NCBI GenBank assembly: GCA_029339505.1
Contig: JAQISU010000003.1
Coordinates: 18,483,001-18,547,000 of the forward strand
Source of the DNA: Unio delphinus
Lineage: Eukaryota; Mollusca; Bivalvia; Unionida; Unionidae
Direction of reading: 5' to 3'
DNA length: 64,000 bases
Positions 25,024 to 32,319 of the stretch are shown here, piece by piece (positions within the stretch are counted from its first letter, which is position 1; the number at the start of each line of letters is the position of its first letter). Below the pieces are notes generated by a model. It did not search any database. It was not told the origin of the DNA and saw nothing but the letters and a program-made list of their open reading frames with translations. A program made the translations under genes and the position numbers.

Positions 25024-27877
25024 CAATATCACTTATTGTTGTGTCATTATCATCACCAATGATTTCATCATCAAGGACAACTCTTCGAAGTTGATTTATG
25101 TTTCGTACTCTGGATACTGCGAGATAGACTAAATTCGACCATTCGATGTGATTATCCACCATCCAAACAATTGTATACGATATAGTCAATCCCTGTGAAG
25201 AGTGTATTGTTGCTGCGTATCCTAGCGTCCACGGGGATTTATTAGCACGCAATGCATCTTCAACGACATTGATATCAACCAGCACAATATCATTTAATAC
25301 GAGAATTTGTTTTTCACTCTGTCCTGGAATATCAACTTCAATATTCTGTTTTCGTGTATCCGATGGCCTATAACAAAGGGGTACTGGAAGCGTTGCAAAT
25401 TTTTCTTTATGCAATTCAAATAACTTCATCTGAAGTGTATCCCTGACTATTTTTCTACTTGCAATGATCAAATCGTTTGGTCTCCATGTTTCCCAGAAAT
25501 CATTCATTGGAGTTTCTGAAATCACTTCACGCGCTATTTCGCATTGGATTCTATCCAGTTGTAATCTAATTAGTTTCTTAAATTCTCGTAATCGTTCATC
25601 AAGTGATCTATAATCAGTGGTAATTTCTTCATAATAGTCTACAAAACCCCTTAGCCATTCATGTGGAGATGCACCGACAAATGGTGGTGGTTGGCCGTGA
25701 TCACCGCACATGACGACTTTTGTGTTTTTGTTTAACAACCACTCAAGAAATGTTTTTAATACATCTAATGACACTGTGCATATTTCATCCCAAATTAAGA
25801 TTTCAGGAATGAATTTATCACCCATACGCTCAGGAGTCCATTTGTCACCCTTCCATCGAAAGAAGCTATGGTAAGTGCAAGCATTTACCCCTCGTTGTAT
25901 CATCTCTCTGGCGAGTCTGTGAGTCGATGTTAGCACAATCATGTTAGAAACGCTAGCGTTTCCACGACGAAATAATTCAATTGCACGAGTTGTCTTTCCT
26001 GACCCACCACAACCGTTTAAATAAACTGTCTTATATCTACATACTGGATCAGATACCGGTGGTGCATTAGAAAGTTCTGATTGAATTTCAATACGGTTAC
26101 AACAAAGATATTTATCATCCATGGCAACGTCTGCGGATTCACAATACTCATGTAGCATCTCCTTTTTAAATCGCCAACGCCAGCAATTTTCTTCGGGATC
26201 TGTGAACGCCGCTACAGCTGATTTGTACTTATTGTGTATATACATCGAATCAGTGGCCACTCTAACCGCGGTATTAGGAAATCTATTTATCATCGAAAAT
26301 AGATTAATAGAAGCATAGGCTAGCATTGAACTTCTCAAATGTGTGTACTGGGAATTATATCCATCACAGTAGGTAACAACCGTACCTAATTTCTCACCAT
26401 TGGATAGAAAAGCATCCTTACGGGATACAAGTTTTCCCTGTTTCATTAAATCCGCTACAATAAAATCGTATTCAGCGACATCTATGATCAACCGCGAAGA
26501 GTATTTTGCGTTGTCGTATCGTCCACCCTGGGTAAATTTACCGATTATTCTTCTTCCGTGATCTTTTGCTTGTTCTTTTTTAATTTCAAATAACTTCTTA
26601 GACCAATTTATGATTTCTTCTTCACTGAAATCTGGAAACTGTTTTCGTAGTTGGTTGATTATTCTATCTAGATCGGGTTGTGGTAGCCAAACTTCTTTGT
26701 GAGCTCGATAGCATATAATAGCCTCGGAAACAATCAGCGATATTAGCATACCACAATCAATCATATATCTCAATAGCACTATTGGCATCCAGTGTTTTTC
26801 AGATAGGTGTCTACCGAGCCAAACATAACTACACGGATGTAACCCTGTAGCTAATTCAAATGATATCACACGAGCGAATCCGGTTAAATCAAAATCAGGC
26901 AATGGTCCATTAATCGCAACACGAGTCATTTCATGCGTGGGGTGTCCAAATGGTTTGAAGTACTCAGCGCATTCCCCATATCCGAGAAAACTTCCGGGAT
27001 AACACGCGGCTATATCAATTGAAATCATACCATCACGTGAGTATTTCGTATTCCACAGTCCTCCATGACCAAATTCGACGCAACTCAATTTAACATCCTC
27101 GAGAAAATCACTTCGTGTTGGACGCCATGAGTTTTTTTCTCTTGCGAAGTGAGCTACCACTGATGGAATAGTAAAACTATCCGTGAGTAGTTTTTCATGG
27201 GAATTCTCCGGTGAAAAATCACTAGCGATTTTTCTCATTCTGTTATCTAATTCTTCAACGCGATATAATTCACCATTTGGTTTTACAAATTGATCGAATT
27301 CTTCATCACTTCTAAGTAACCACACTGACACAGGATCATCCTTACACAACGCATGAATAGCATCGAATAATTTCTCTTCATAGAAAACATCCCCGGAAAA
27401 TTCTGGGGGGATATATCTCACGGTTCGTTCTCGTGGAAATATTGTTACCGCAGGTGTCCACGCGTGTTTGTTATGATCAATAATCTGTATTGGGGCTCCT
27501 CGCGATTGATATTTCGGTTCGTATAATACTTCTCCGGTTATTGTTGTTACTGATATTGGGAATTTTAACGATGCTTCTAATTTAGCTATATCAGAAATCT
27601 TTGCACCGTGCTGTTTTACCGTTAATTCCCACTCGGTTATTTTTTTTCGTCTTAGATCAGTTAGTTTATTCCCCCGGGACGCATTTGTGAAGTGTTCTAT
27701 TATTCGTTCTGCTACACAATTCAGTGAACTAGAATATTTCATAGGAGCTAGTTTTGCGATATCGGGTTTATCATTTAACGGATATATCCCATAAACCATT
27801 GTTGTTACGGGATAAGATCTTTCGTAGTATGGCTTATCGATTCCGGTTAGAATTCCTGGTTTGGAATCTCTACTCAC
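24956..27877 (-). CDS. Family B DNA polymerase fused to SF1 helicase
   Basis: 973-residue frame combining two replication enzymes. Polymerase part (to about residue 600): motif A with D288 in IDIAACYPGS, motif B with K447 in RRIIGKF, motif C with D543 in VATDSMYI; the first Asp of the usual DTD is Ala here. No convincing 3'-5' exonuclease motifs were found in the first 280 residues. Helicase part (about 611-930): Walker A GCGGSGKT, motif II IWDEIC (D697, E698), motif III GDHGQPPP, motif V ATIHSSQG, motif VI AVSRVRN, of Pif1/RecD type. The order fits protein-primed-type polymerase plus unwinding activity in one chain. The frame is open back to 28012 without an ATG; the real N-terminus lies upstream in broken frames. 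The first codon given is GTG. Confidence 0.93.
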   Translation of the reverse strand: MSRDSKPGILTGIDKPYYERSYPVTTMVYGIYPLNDKPDIAKLAPMKYSSSLNCVAERIIEHFTNASRGNKLTDLRRKKITEWELTVKQHGAKISDIAKLEASLKFPISVTTITGEVLYEPKYQSRGAPIQIIDHNKHAWTPAVTIFPRERTVRYIPPEFSGDVFYEEKLFDAIHALCKDDPVSVWLLRSDEEFDQFVKPNGELYRVEELDNRMRKIASDFSPENSHEKLLTDSFTIPSVVAHFAREKNSWRPTRSDFLEDVKLSCVEFGHGGLWNTKYSRDGMISIDIAACYPGSFLGYGECAEYFKPFGHPTHEMTRVAINGPLPDFDLTGFARVISFELATGLHPCSYVWLGRHLSEKHWMPIVLLRYMIDCGMLISLIVSEAIICYRAHKEVWLPQPDLDRIINQLRKQFPDFSEEEIINWSKKLFEIKKEQAKDHGRRIIGKFTQGGRYDNAKYSSRLIIDVAEYDFIVADLMKQGKLVSRKDAFLSNGEKLGTVVTYCDGYNSQYTHLRSSMLAYASINLFSMINRFPNTAVRVATDSMYIHNKYKSAVAAFTDPEENCWRWRFKKEMLHEYCESADVAMDDKYLCCNRIEIQSELSNAPPVSDPVCRYKTVYLNGCGGSGKTTRAIELFRRGNASVSNMIVLTSTHRLAREMIQRGVNACTYHSFFRWKGDKWTPERMGDKFIPEILIWDEICTVSLDVLKTFLEWLLNKNTKVVMCGDHGQPPPFVGASPHEWLRGFVDYYEEITTDYRSLDERLREFKKLIRLQLDRIQCEIAREVISETPMNDFWETWRPNDLIIASRKIVRDTLQMKLFELHKEKFATLPVPLCYRPSDTRKQNIEVDIPGQSEKQILVLNDIVLVDINVVEDALRANKSPWTLGYAATIHSSQGLTISYTIVWMVDNHIEWSNLVYLAVSRVRNINQLRRVVLDDEIIGDDNDTTISDIDVSIINKKISGYKQQDKKTTRI

Positions 27878-28231
27878 AATGACAGCTTTTTTATTCTTGA
27901 GGATTGGTTCAAATTTATCCCTAATAATCCATTTGCCATCGACGTCGATAATGAATTTGATTCGGAAAAATGCCGTTTTTCCCCAACACGTGAAATTATC
28001 ACTGCTGCTTTTTCATCATTCATGGTAGCGTCAACAACACCATCAATTCGAAATGTTGACCAACAGTAAGATGCTCCATCACGCTTGAATTCATTAAAAC
28101 AGTCTCTGATTTTACTAATCATGGCTTTATCAAGAATTGTATTCTTTCGTGTATTAGAAACTATATCGAAATTGAATTGAGCATCTTTCCAGGGTAATCT
28201 CTTGGACGTTTTTTTGGTTTATCGAGATTAA
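27874..28231 (-). pseudogene. Polymerase N-terminal segment in a shifted frame
   Basis: An open frame from about 28231 down to the TGA at 27874 codes for protein-like sequence (an internal ATG at 28122 gives 82 residues). The polymerase frame is open from 28012 and carries equally protein-like sequence, so coding potential passes from one frame to the other between about 28030 and 27990. Both frames have similar CW...FRI and AVI(I/V)SR patterns, which may reflect a short duplication. Best read as the exonuclease or TP-proximal N-terminus of the polymerase, broken in this copy. Function not recognisable by motif. Confidence 0.55.
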
Positions 28232-28680
28232 ATTTAGGACTAATTTTGTTACGTTTTTTTTGGTTTATCGAGATTAAATTTAGGATTAATTTTCAATAAT
28301 CTCTTTAACTCTTTCATATTTCCGTCTCTTGGACGTTTGTTACGTTTTTTGGTTTATCGAGATTAAATTTAGGATTAATTTTCAATAATCTCTTAAACTC
28401 TTTCATATTTCCGTCTCTTGGACGTTTGTTACGTTTTTTTGGTTTATCGAGATTAAATTTAGGATTAATTTTCAATAATCTCTTAAACTCTTTCATATTT
28501 CCGTCTCTTATACGTTTGTTACGTTTTTTTGGTTTATCGAGATTAAATTTAGGATTAATTTTCAATAATCTCTTAAACTCTTTCATATTTCCGTCTCTTG
28601 GACGTTTGTTACGTTTTTTTGGTTTATCGAGATTAAATTTAGGATTAATTTTCAATAATCTCTTAAACTCCTTATCAGCA
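28205..28680 (-). repeat. 90-bp coding minisatellite
   Basis: The phrase GGTTTATCGAGATTAAATTT starts at 28216, 28262, 28351, 28441, 28531 and 28621: four full 90-base steps plus a shorter last copy. Each copy carries a poly-T run (poly-A on the coding strand) of 6, 7 or 8 bases, and the differences break the reading frame. Confidence 0.92.
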
Positions 28681-28724
28681 TTGAATTCAGCATTTTTCGA
28701 AGGCGTTCTCCTTAATTCCCTCAT
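28314..28724 (-). CDS. Lys-rich 30-residue repeat region, likely polymerase N-terminus
   Basis: 136-residue frame with ATG at 28724. After a 17-residue leader it consists of about four copies of a 30-residue unit containing EFKRLLKINPKFNLDKPKK followed by a basic RNKRPRDGN linker. The last copy runs out of frame at a 6-base T-run (28345-28350), where the other copies have 7. Further repeat fragments continue to about 28200 with 7- and 8-base runs. It faces and leads into the polymerase, so the simplest reading is a basic, repetitive N-terminal extension of that protein, possibly DNA-binding; a separate small gene is the alternative. Confidence 0.6.
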   Translation of the reverse strand: MRELRRTPSKNAEFNADKEFKRLLKINPKFNLDKPKKRNKRPRDGNMKEFKRLLKINPKFNLDKPKKRNKRIRDGNMKEFKRLLKINPKFNLDKPKKRNKRPRDGNMKEFKRLLKINPKFNLDKPKNVTNVQETEI

Positions 28725-28748
28725 GCTATAATTAAAACAAGCATTTAA
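28725..28748. promoter_or_regulatory. Divergent promoter gap
   Basis: Only 24 AT-rich bases separate the ATG of the repeat/polymerase gene (28724, minus) from that of the zinc protein (28749, plus). The gap contains TATAATTAAAAC, so a short bidirectional promoter is likely. Confidence 0.4.
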
Positions 28749-29195
28749 ATGAAAGATTTATATATAATGAATCACTGCAAGTGGCTTATGATTGGATCAG
28801 TAACCCCGTGTAACAAATCATGCAGAAATGAGTTTTATGGGTATCATATGCAAAGCTATCGTCGTGGAAGCCTTGGTCCGTTACCTTGTATTCTATGTGG
28901 AGTTGGGGTCAGGGGAAAATCTCAGTTGTGTCTAAATTGCGGTGGTAAGCGATACAGGGAATTGAAGCGTTATTATGATAAAAGAATAAAAAATGGACAA
29001 TCAATCAGAAATTATGACCCTGACGCTGACAAAGTCAGTATTCTTGACGCTGACAAAGTCAGTATTCTTGACGCTGACAAAGTCAGTATTCTTGACGCTG
29101 ACAAAGTCAGTATCAAGGATAAAATCATAAGAACTCCTCAAGACTACATCGAAAGATTTATCATTAAACCAAACAATGAATTAGACAAACAATAG
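28749..29195 (+). CDS. CxxC zinc protein with 8-residue repeats
   Basis: 148 residues; ATG at 28749, with another at 28767 giving a start MNHCKWLM that may be the real one. The first half is cysteine-rich: CNKSC, a YGYH segment, then CILCG and CLNCGG, enough for two zinc sites, a layout seen in small uncharacterised Polinton and Polinton-like virus proteins. The second half contains DADKVSIL repeated about four times (24-base units, 29022-29114) and a charged tail. No catalytic motif. A regulatory or nucleic-acid-binding role is possible but not shown. It is the first of the long rightward run of genes. Confidence 0.7.
   Translation: MKDLYIMNHCKWLMIGSVTPCNKSCRNEFYGYHMQSYRRGSLGPLPCILCGVGVRGKSQLCLNCGGKRYRELKRYYDKRIKNGQSIRNYDPDADKVSILDADKVSILDADKVSILDADKVSIKDKIIRTPQDYIERFIIKPNNELDKQ
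29022..29114 (+). repeat. 24-bp coding minisatellite
   Basis: GACGCTGACAAAGTCAGTAT with its TCTT spacer is repeated nearly identically four times; the step is 24 bases, so the frame is kept. Confidence 0.95.
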
Positions 29196-29209
29196 TATTA
29201 TGTATACGA

Positions 29210-29704
29210 ATGAACCAAGAATTCAGACAACACCCTGTGATCACAAATTATGAAGCATCCAGTGATGGTGTTGTAAGAAACCGCAGACTGAAGAAACCAG
29301 TTGGTTCTGTGAATAATCAAGGGTACTTGATGTTTTCTGTTGGCGGGGAGAAGAGATATCTCAATCATCGTTTCGTGTATGAATGTTTCAATGGATTGAT
29401 CGAGGATGATTTTGTTATTGATCATATCGATTCTAATCCGAAAAACAATTCTTTATCAAATCTGCAAGCTATCACACAAAGTGAGAATTTGAAAAGAGGA
29501 GAGACTGGAAAATGCTCAAAAAAAGCGAGACCAGTAAAATCTTTGAATACAACAACTAACGAAGAAAAAATATTTCAATCAATGAATGAAGCCGGTAGGC
29601 ACTTCGATATTTGTCCACCCTCAGTACGAAAAGTTGCAGAGGGAATAACCAAAACGGCTATTTCTAAAAAGACAGGACAGAAAATTCGATTTAGTTACGT
29701 CTAA
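29210..29704 (+). CDS. NUMOD4-HNH homing-type endonuclease
   Basis: 164 residues with three parts in order: an N-terminal NUMOD4-like strand region (YEASSDGVVRNRR), an HNH core (LNHRFVYECFNG..., then VIDHIDSNPKNNSLSNLQ with the paired His and Asn residues), and a C-terminal NUMOD1/IENR1-like DNA-binding segment (SMNEAGRHF...VRKVAEG). This is the architecture of free-standing HNH homing endonucleases in phages and large DNA viruses. It makes a targeted DNA break and may be a selfish passenger or have been recruited by the element. It follows the zinc protein by 14 bases; its TAA overlaps a possible ATG of the next gene. Confidence 0.88.
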   Translation: MNQEFRQHPVITNYEASSDGVVRNRRLKKPVGSVNNQGYLMFSVGGEKRYLNHRFVYECFNGLIEDDFVIDHIDSNPKNNSLSNLQAITQSENLKRGETGKCSKKARPVKSLNTTTNEEKIFQSMNEAGRHFDICPPSVRKVAEGITKTAISKKTGQKIRFSYV

Positions 29705-29748
29705 TGCGTCATATTTTTCATTTAGAAATATATCATTATTATAGAATA

Positions 29749-30105
29749 ATGAATTCTGAAAACATGAATAGCATTTTATCCGAGATTTCAAAATTGAAAA
29801 GTTGGGATATTGAACTATCAGATGGGTTAAATCCTGATCAAATCATGTCTGATTTTCAGGATATAGAATACGGAGTTAGCACTAACAAGTATATGCTACC
29901 AAAGAAGTATGCGCTCATCAAAAGAATTCAGAATTCTATTCGGGACTCTCTCGCATTTTCCAGTGACGTAAGTGTGTTCGCTCCGTTGTATACCATCGTA
30001 GAACGAATACGAAAAGAATTGGGGTACGAATACGAATTGAAAAAGGAGGTTAATTCTAAAGTTAGAAATCTACGGGCGTTAATTCAAGAAAATGAACAAT
30101 TTTGA
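29749..30105 (+). CDS. Unknown small helical protein
   Basis: 118 residues from the ATG at 29749; an in-frame ATG at 29704 would add 15 residues and overlap the preceding stop as TAATG. I do not recognise the family. It is rich in charged residues, predicted mostly helical, without cysteine pairs, signal peptide or membrane segments. Its position between the endonuclease and the virion module does not fix a role. Confidence 0.55.
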   Translation: MNSENMNSILSEISKLKSWDIELSDGLNPDQIMSDFQDIEYGVSTNKYMLPKKYALIKRIQNSIRDSLAFSSDVSVFAPLYTIVERIRKELGYEYELKKEVNSKVRNLRALIQENEQF

Positions 30106-30242
30106 TTGACCAACCATTTATCATTATTTGATTGTGACCGTCCCTCATAGAGATTTTAATTTTTTTTTAGCATTTTTTGATTAAAACTGTTGAAATCAGT
30201 GAATAAAAAATTGATGGCTGGTTCGGATTGATCAAAAATAGA

Positions 30243-30298
30243 ATGTTGAAAGTCACATTATTAATTATTTTTATATACAATTATGTGACTTTCAACAT
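30243..30298. promoter_or_regulatory. Perfect 16-bp inverted repeat (hairpin)
   Basis: ATGTTGAAAGTCACAT (30243-30258) and its exact reverse complement (30283-30298) are separated by 24 AT-rich bases. It lies in the 284-base gap (30106-30389) between the last non-structural gene and the virion module. It could be a terminator, a protein-binding site or a replication signal. The gap also contains a T-rich tract near 30160 and the promoter-like motif before 30390; nothing else was recognised. Confidence 0.85.
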
Positions 30299-30364
30299 CA
30301 TTGATAGGATGAAATAACGCTTCTATGATCGTGTTAGGTCGGATTGAAAAATTGTTTTACAATT

Positions 30365-30383
30365 GAAAAATTGTTTCTGATTT
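30365..30383 (+). promoter_or_regulatory. Candidate late-gene promoter motif
   Basis: GAAAAATTGTTTCTGATTT, six bases before the ATG at 30390. The same 19 bases stand at the same distance before the ATG at 31483, and related GAAAAATCGTTTACGATTT stands about 30 bases before the ATGs at 31975 and 32320. Recurrence ahead of consecutive virion genes suggests a shared transcription signal. Confidence 0.5.
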
Positions 30384-30389
30384 TAAATA

Positions 30390-31442
30390 ATGGTCAATGA
30401 AGCATTAACAACCCGATTGGCTCGTGAACGACTGGATGCAATCAGGAGATTTGTACCAATTCGTGACTCTGTACGGAATAAACTGCAACAACGACAACAA
30501 GCGCAGACTGACTTTTCTGTGTCAAGTGAACAACTGTTTACTCCGATAACAAGTGCGACCAAAGATGTGAAAAAGTTAACTGAAGCAGCGATATACGGAG
30601 ATATTCCTGAGCGAGAACGAGTAAAGAAGGCGCCGCTGCTTGATACGCTTGAAAAGATAGCAGCAGAGACCGGACAAACACGCGCAGGGATACAACAGTT
30701 ATCCAGTGATATAAAAACTCAGCGCGAGTATGAACGATTAGCTGATATTGATGATTCTGCGCCTGAAACTCAAAGAGTTTCCACACCTGAACCACAACCT
30801 GTTGATGTCGTCACCCCAAGAGGTGTTCCCTTTATAGACAAATTCACCGAAGGAGCTATAACAGAAATCAAACGACCTGAATTAATAAAACCCAACGATT
30901 ATGCGGATTTTGGCATTTTCGCTATCCAAAAATATTATTCAAGGGAAGAGTTTTTAAAAGACGAGTATAAAAACAGTAGAATTAAACGAGACGACTGGGT
31001 AGATTGGTTATATAAAATAAACAAGGAGATTACTGGTAATTTGAAAAAGGATACAATTGAGTACAGAACTTTTAAAGCAGGAGTTGATAGCTATGGTATA
31101 CAAAAACAATAAAGTCGAGGCATACAAAGGCAATTACTTGATGATAGTGAGGGCGCAACTGGTACAACTGAGGAAACAAGCGGAAAAGGATATTCGATTG
31201 GAAATCCAAAGGATTTCAACGCTGGAGTCTTTGACTCTACCACGACATGTCCTGGTAGTGTTATCAATGATATATCACGATTAGAAGTTCTTGTAGGAGG
31301 TTTCCGAGCTGGAAATAACTCACCGGAAATAATTAATGAAGCAGCTGATATCTGTAGACGATTATTTCAGAGTGGTATCATGGATATCAGCACATATCGA
31401 GATTTCATTGACGAGTTAGCAAATGGGTATCATAGTGACTGA
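30390..31442 (+). CDS. Virion-module protein of unknown function, split by in-frame TAA
   Basis: The first open part (30390-31112, 240 residues) is acidic and helical, with a Pro-rich middle (PEPQPVD) and a region starting TPRGVPFIDKF. After the TAA at 31110-31112 the same frame stays open for 109 more codons to the TGA at 31440-31442, with clearly protein-like sequence (LVGGFRAGNNSP, ADICRRLFQSG). The original gene was thus probably about 350 codons; the TAA is either a nonsense mutation or read through. The family was not recognised. The tail's short helical units around GGFRAGN and ISTYRDFI resemble the end of long repeat-bearing proteins in other Polintons. Placed first in the capsid gene block. 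Confidence 0.6.
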
Positions 31443-31457
31443 ATTGAAAAGTCAATT

Positions 31458-31476
31458 GAAAAATTGTTTCTGATTT
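31458..31476 (+). promoter_or_regulatory. Candidate late-gene promoter motif
   Basis: GAAAAATTGTTTCTGATTT, identical to 30365-30383 and again six bases before an ATG (31483). The identity continues on both sides over about 30 bases. Confidence 0.5.
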
Positions 31477-31482
31477 CAAATA

Positions 31483-31920
31483 ATGATCATACACTACAAT
31501 CATGATAAACCAACCCCCGTCTACGTAGTTAATTCACGGTTTCCAGTTTATAGAGCATACTACGGAGATGGTTTAGGCAATACCATTGCAGGGTTATTTG
31601 CGAGAATGGCTCCAAAAGTGATGCCGTTGGCTAAACAACTAGGAATGAAAGCCATTGATGTTATTCGTGATAAGGGTATTAGTGCTGTTGGAGATTTTGC
31701 TGGAAAAGCGTTTTCAACTGCGAAGAATAAAATAACATCATTAGTGAGACGAAAAAAGAAACCGGTACCATTGCCATCTACAGCGGAAATGCCTGCAAGT
31801 GTTAGTAGAATTATAAATAACGCAGTAGACGAAAAATTAGCGTCGATGGCTTTAACCCCCGACCAAAGCAATATTGCAAATATGATAGCAGGAAGTGGCT
31901 TTAAAAAACTACGACGATGA
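31483..31920 (+). CDS. Small minor capsid/core protein (GLG type)
   Basis: 145 residues. A YYGDGLGNTIAGLF segment near residue 26, followed by MAPKVMPLAKQLG and a basic RRKKK stretch, matches the pattern of the small GLG..LF proteins found next to the major capsid gene in Polintons and adintoviruses, likened to adenovirus minor capsid/core proteins (pVI/pX); processing by the element's protease at the GLG site is plausible but inferred. The C-terminus reads AGSGFKKLRR. The last two thirds are duplicated downstream in 31975-32265. Preceded by the promoter-like motif. Confidence 0.72.
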   Translation: MIIHYNHDKPTPVYVVNSRFPVYRAYYGDGLGNTIAGLFARMAPKVMPLAKQLGMKAIDVIRDKGISAVGDFAGKAFSTAKNKITSLVRRKKKPVPLPSTAEMPASVSRIINNAVDEKLASMALTPDQSNIANMIAGSGFKKLRR

Positions 31921-31925
31921 GAATG

Positions 31926-31944
31926 GAAAAATCGTTTACGATTT
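31926..31944 (+). promoter_or_regulatory. Palindromic upstream motif, copy 1
   Basis: GAAAAATCGTTTACGATTT; the core AAATCGT-TT-ACGATTT is a perfect 7-bp inverted repeat. It lies 30 bases before the ATG at 31975. Duplicated at 32271-32289. Confidence 0.55.
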
Positions 31945-31974
31945 CACTATTTAGACTCTGATAAATAGAATAAA

Positions 31975-32265
31975 ATGTTCAAACAGTCACCTGATCCAGC
32001 GTTTGATATAGATGCCCCAGTTCGCAAGGATGATTCTGTTGGAGATCTTGCCGGGAAAGCGTTTTCAACTGCGAAGGATAAAATAACATCATTAGTGGGG
32101 CGAAAAAAGAAACCGTTACCGTCTACAGAAGAAATGCCTGCAAGTGTTAGTAAAATTATAAATAACGCAGTAGATGAAAAATTAGCGTCGATGGTAAATC
32201 AAGGAGACCAAAGCAATATTGCAAACATGATAGCGGGAAGTGGCCTTAAAAAACTACGTCGATGA
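31975..32265 (+). CDS. Chimeric ORF from a tandem duplication (capsid N-terminus + minor capsid C-terminus)
   Basis: 96 residues. The first 22 (starting MFKQSPDPAFDIDAP) copy the major capsid N-terminus at 32320; the rest (AGKAFSTAK ... LKKLRR) copies the C-terminal two thirds of the minor capsid protein at 31483. The intergenic DNA including the palindromic motif is also duplicated, so the unit is about 345-351 bases. The join lies at TCTGTTGGAGAT (32035-32046), where the two parents share TGT. The frame is intact and has the duplicated promoter region, so it could be expressed, but it is most likely a by-product. Confidence 0.8.
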   Translation: MFKQSPDPAFDIDAPVRKDDSVGDLAGKAFSTAKDKITSLVGRKKKPLPSTEEMPASVSKIINNAVDEKLASMVNQGDQSNIANMIAGSGLKKLRR

Positions 32266-32270
32266 AAATG

Positions 32271-32289
32271 GAAAAATCGTTTACGATTT
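32271..32289 (+). promoter_or_regulatory. Palindromic upstream motif, copy 2 (major capsid gene)
   Basis: Same GAAAAATCGTTTACGATTT palindrome 30 bases before the major capsid ATG at 32320. The remaining spacer (CACTATTTAGACTCTGATAA) is also identical to copy 1. Confidence 0.55.
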
Positions 32290-32319
32290 CACTATTTAGA
32301 CTCTGATAAATAGAATAAA

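Noticed and set aside
28426..28731. Leucine-rich 101-residue plus-strand frame with repeats
   Set aside because: It is the antisense of the Lys-rich minisatellite; the repeat period is a multiple of three, so an opposite frame stays open by chance.
31057..31284. 75-residue frame at the end of the split virion gene
   Set aside because: It starts inside that gene in another frame and ends early; the continuation in the gene's own frame after the TAA is longer and more protein-like.
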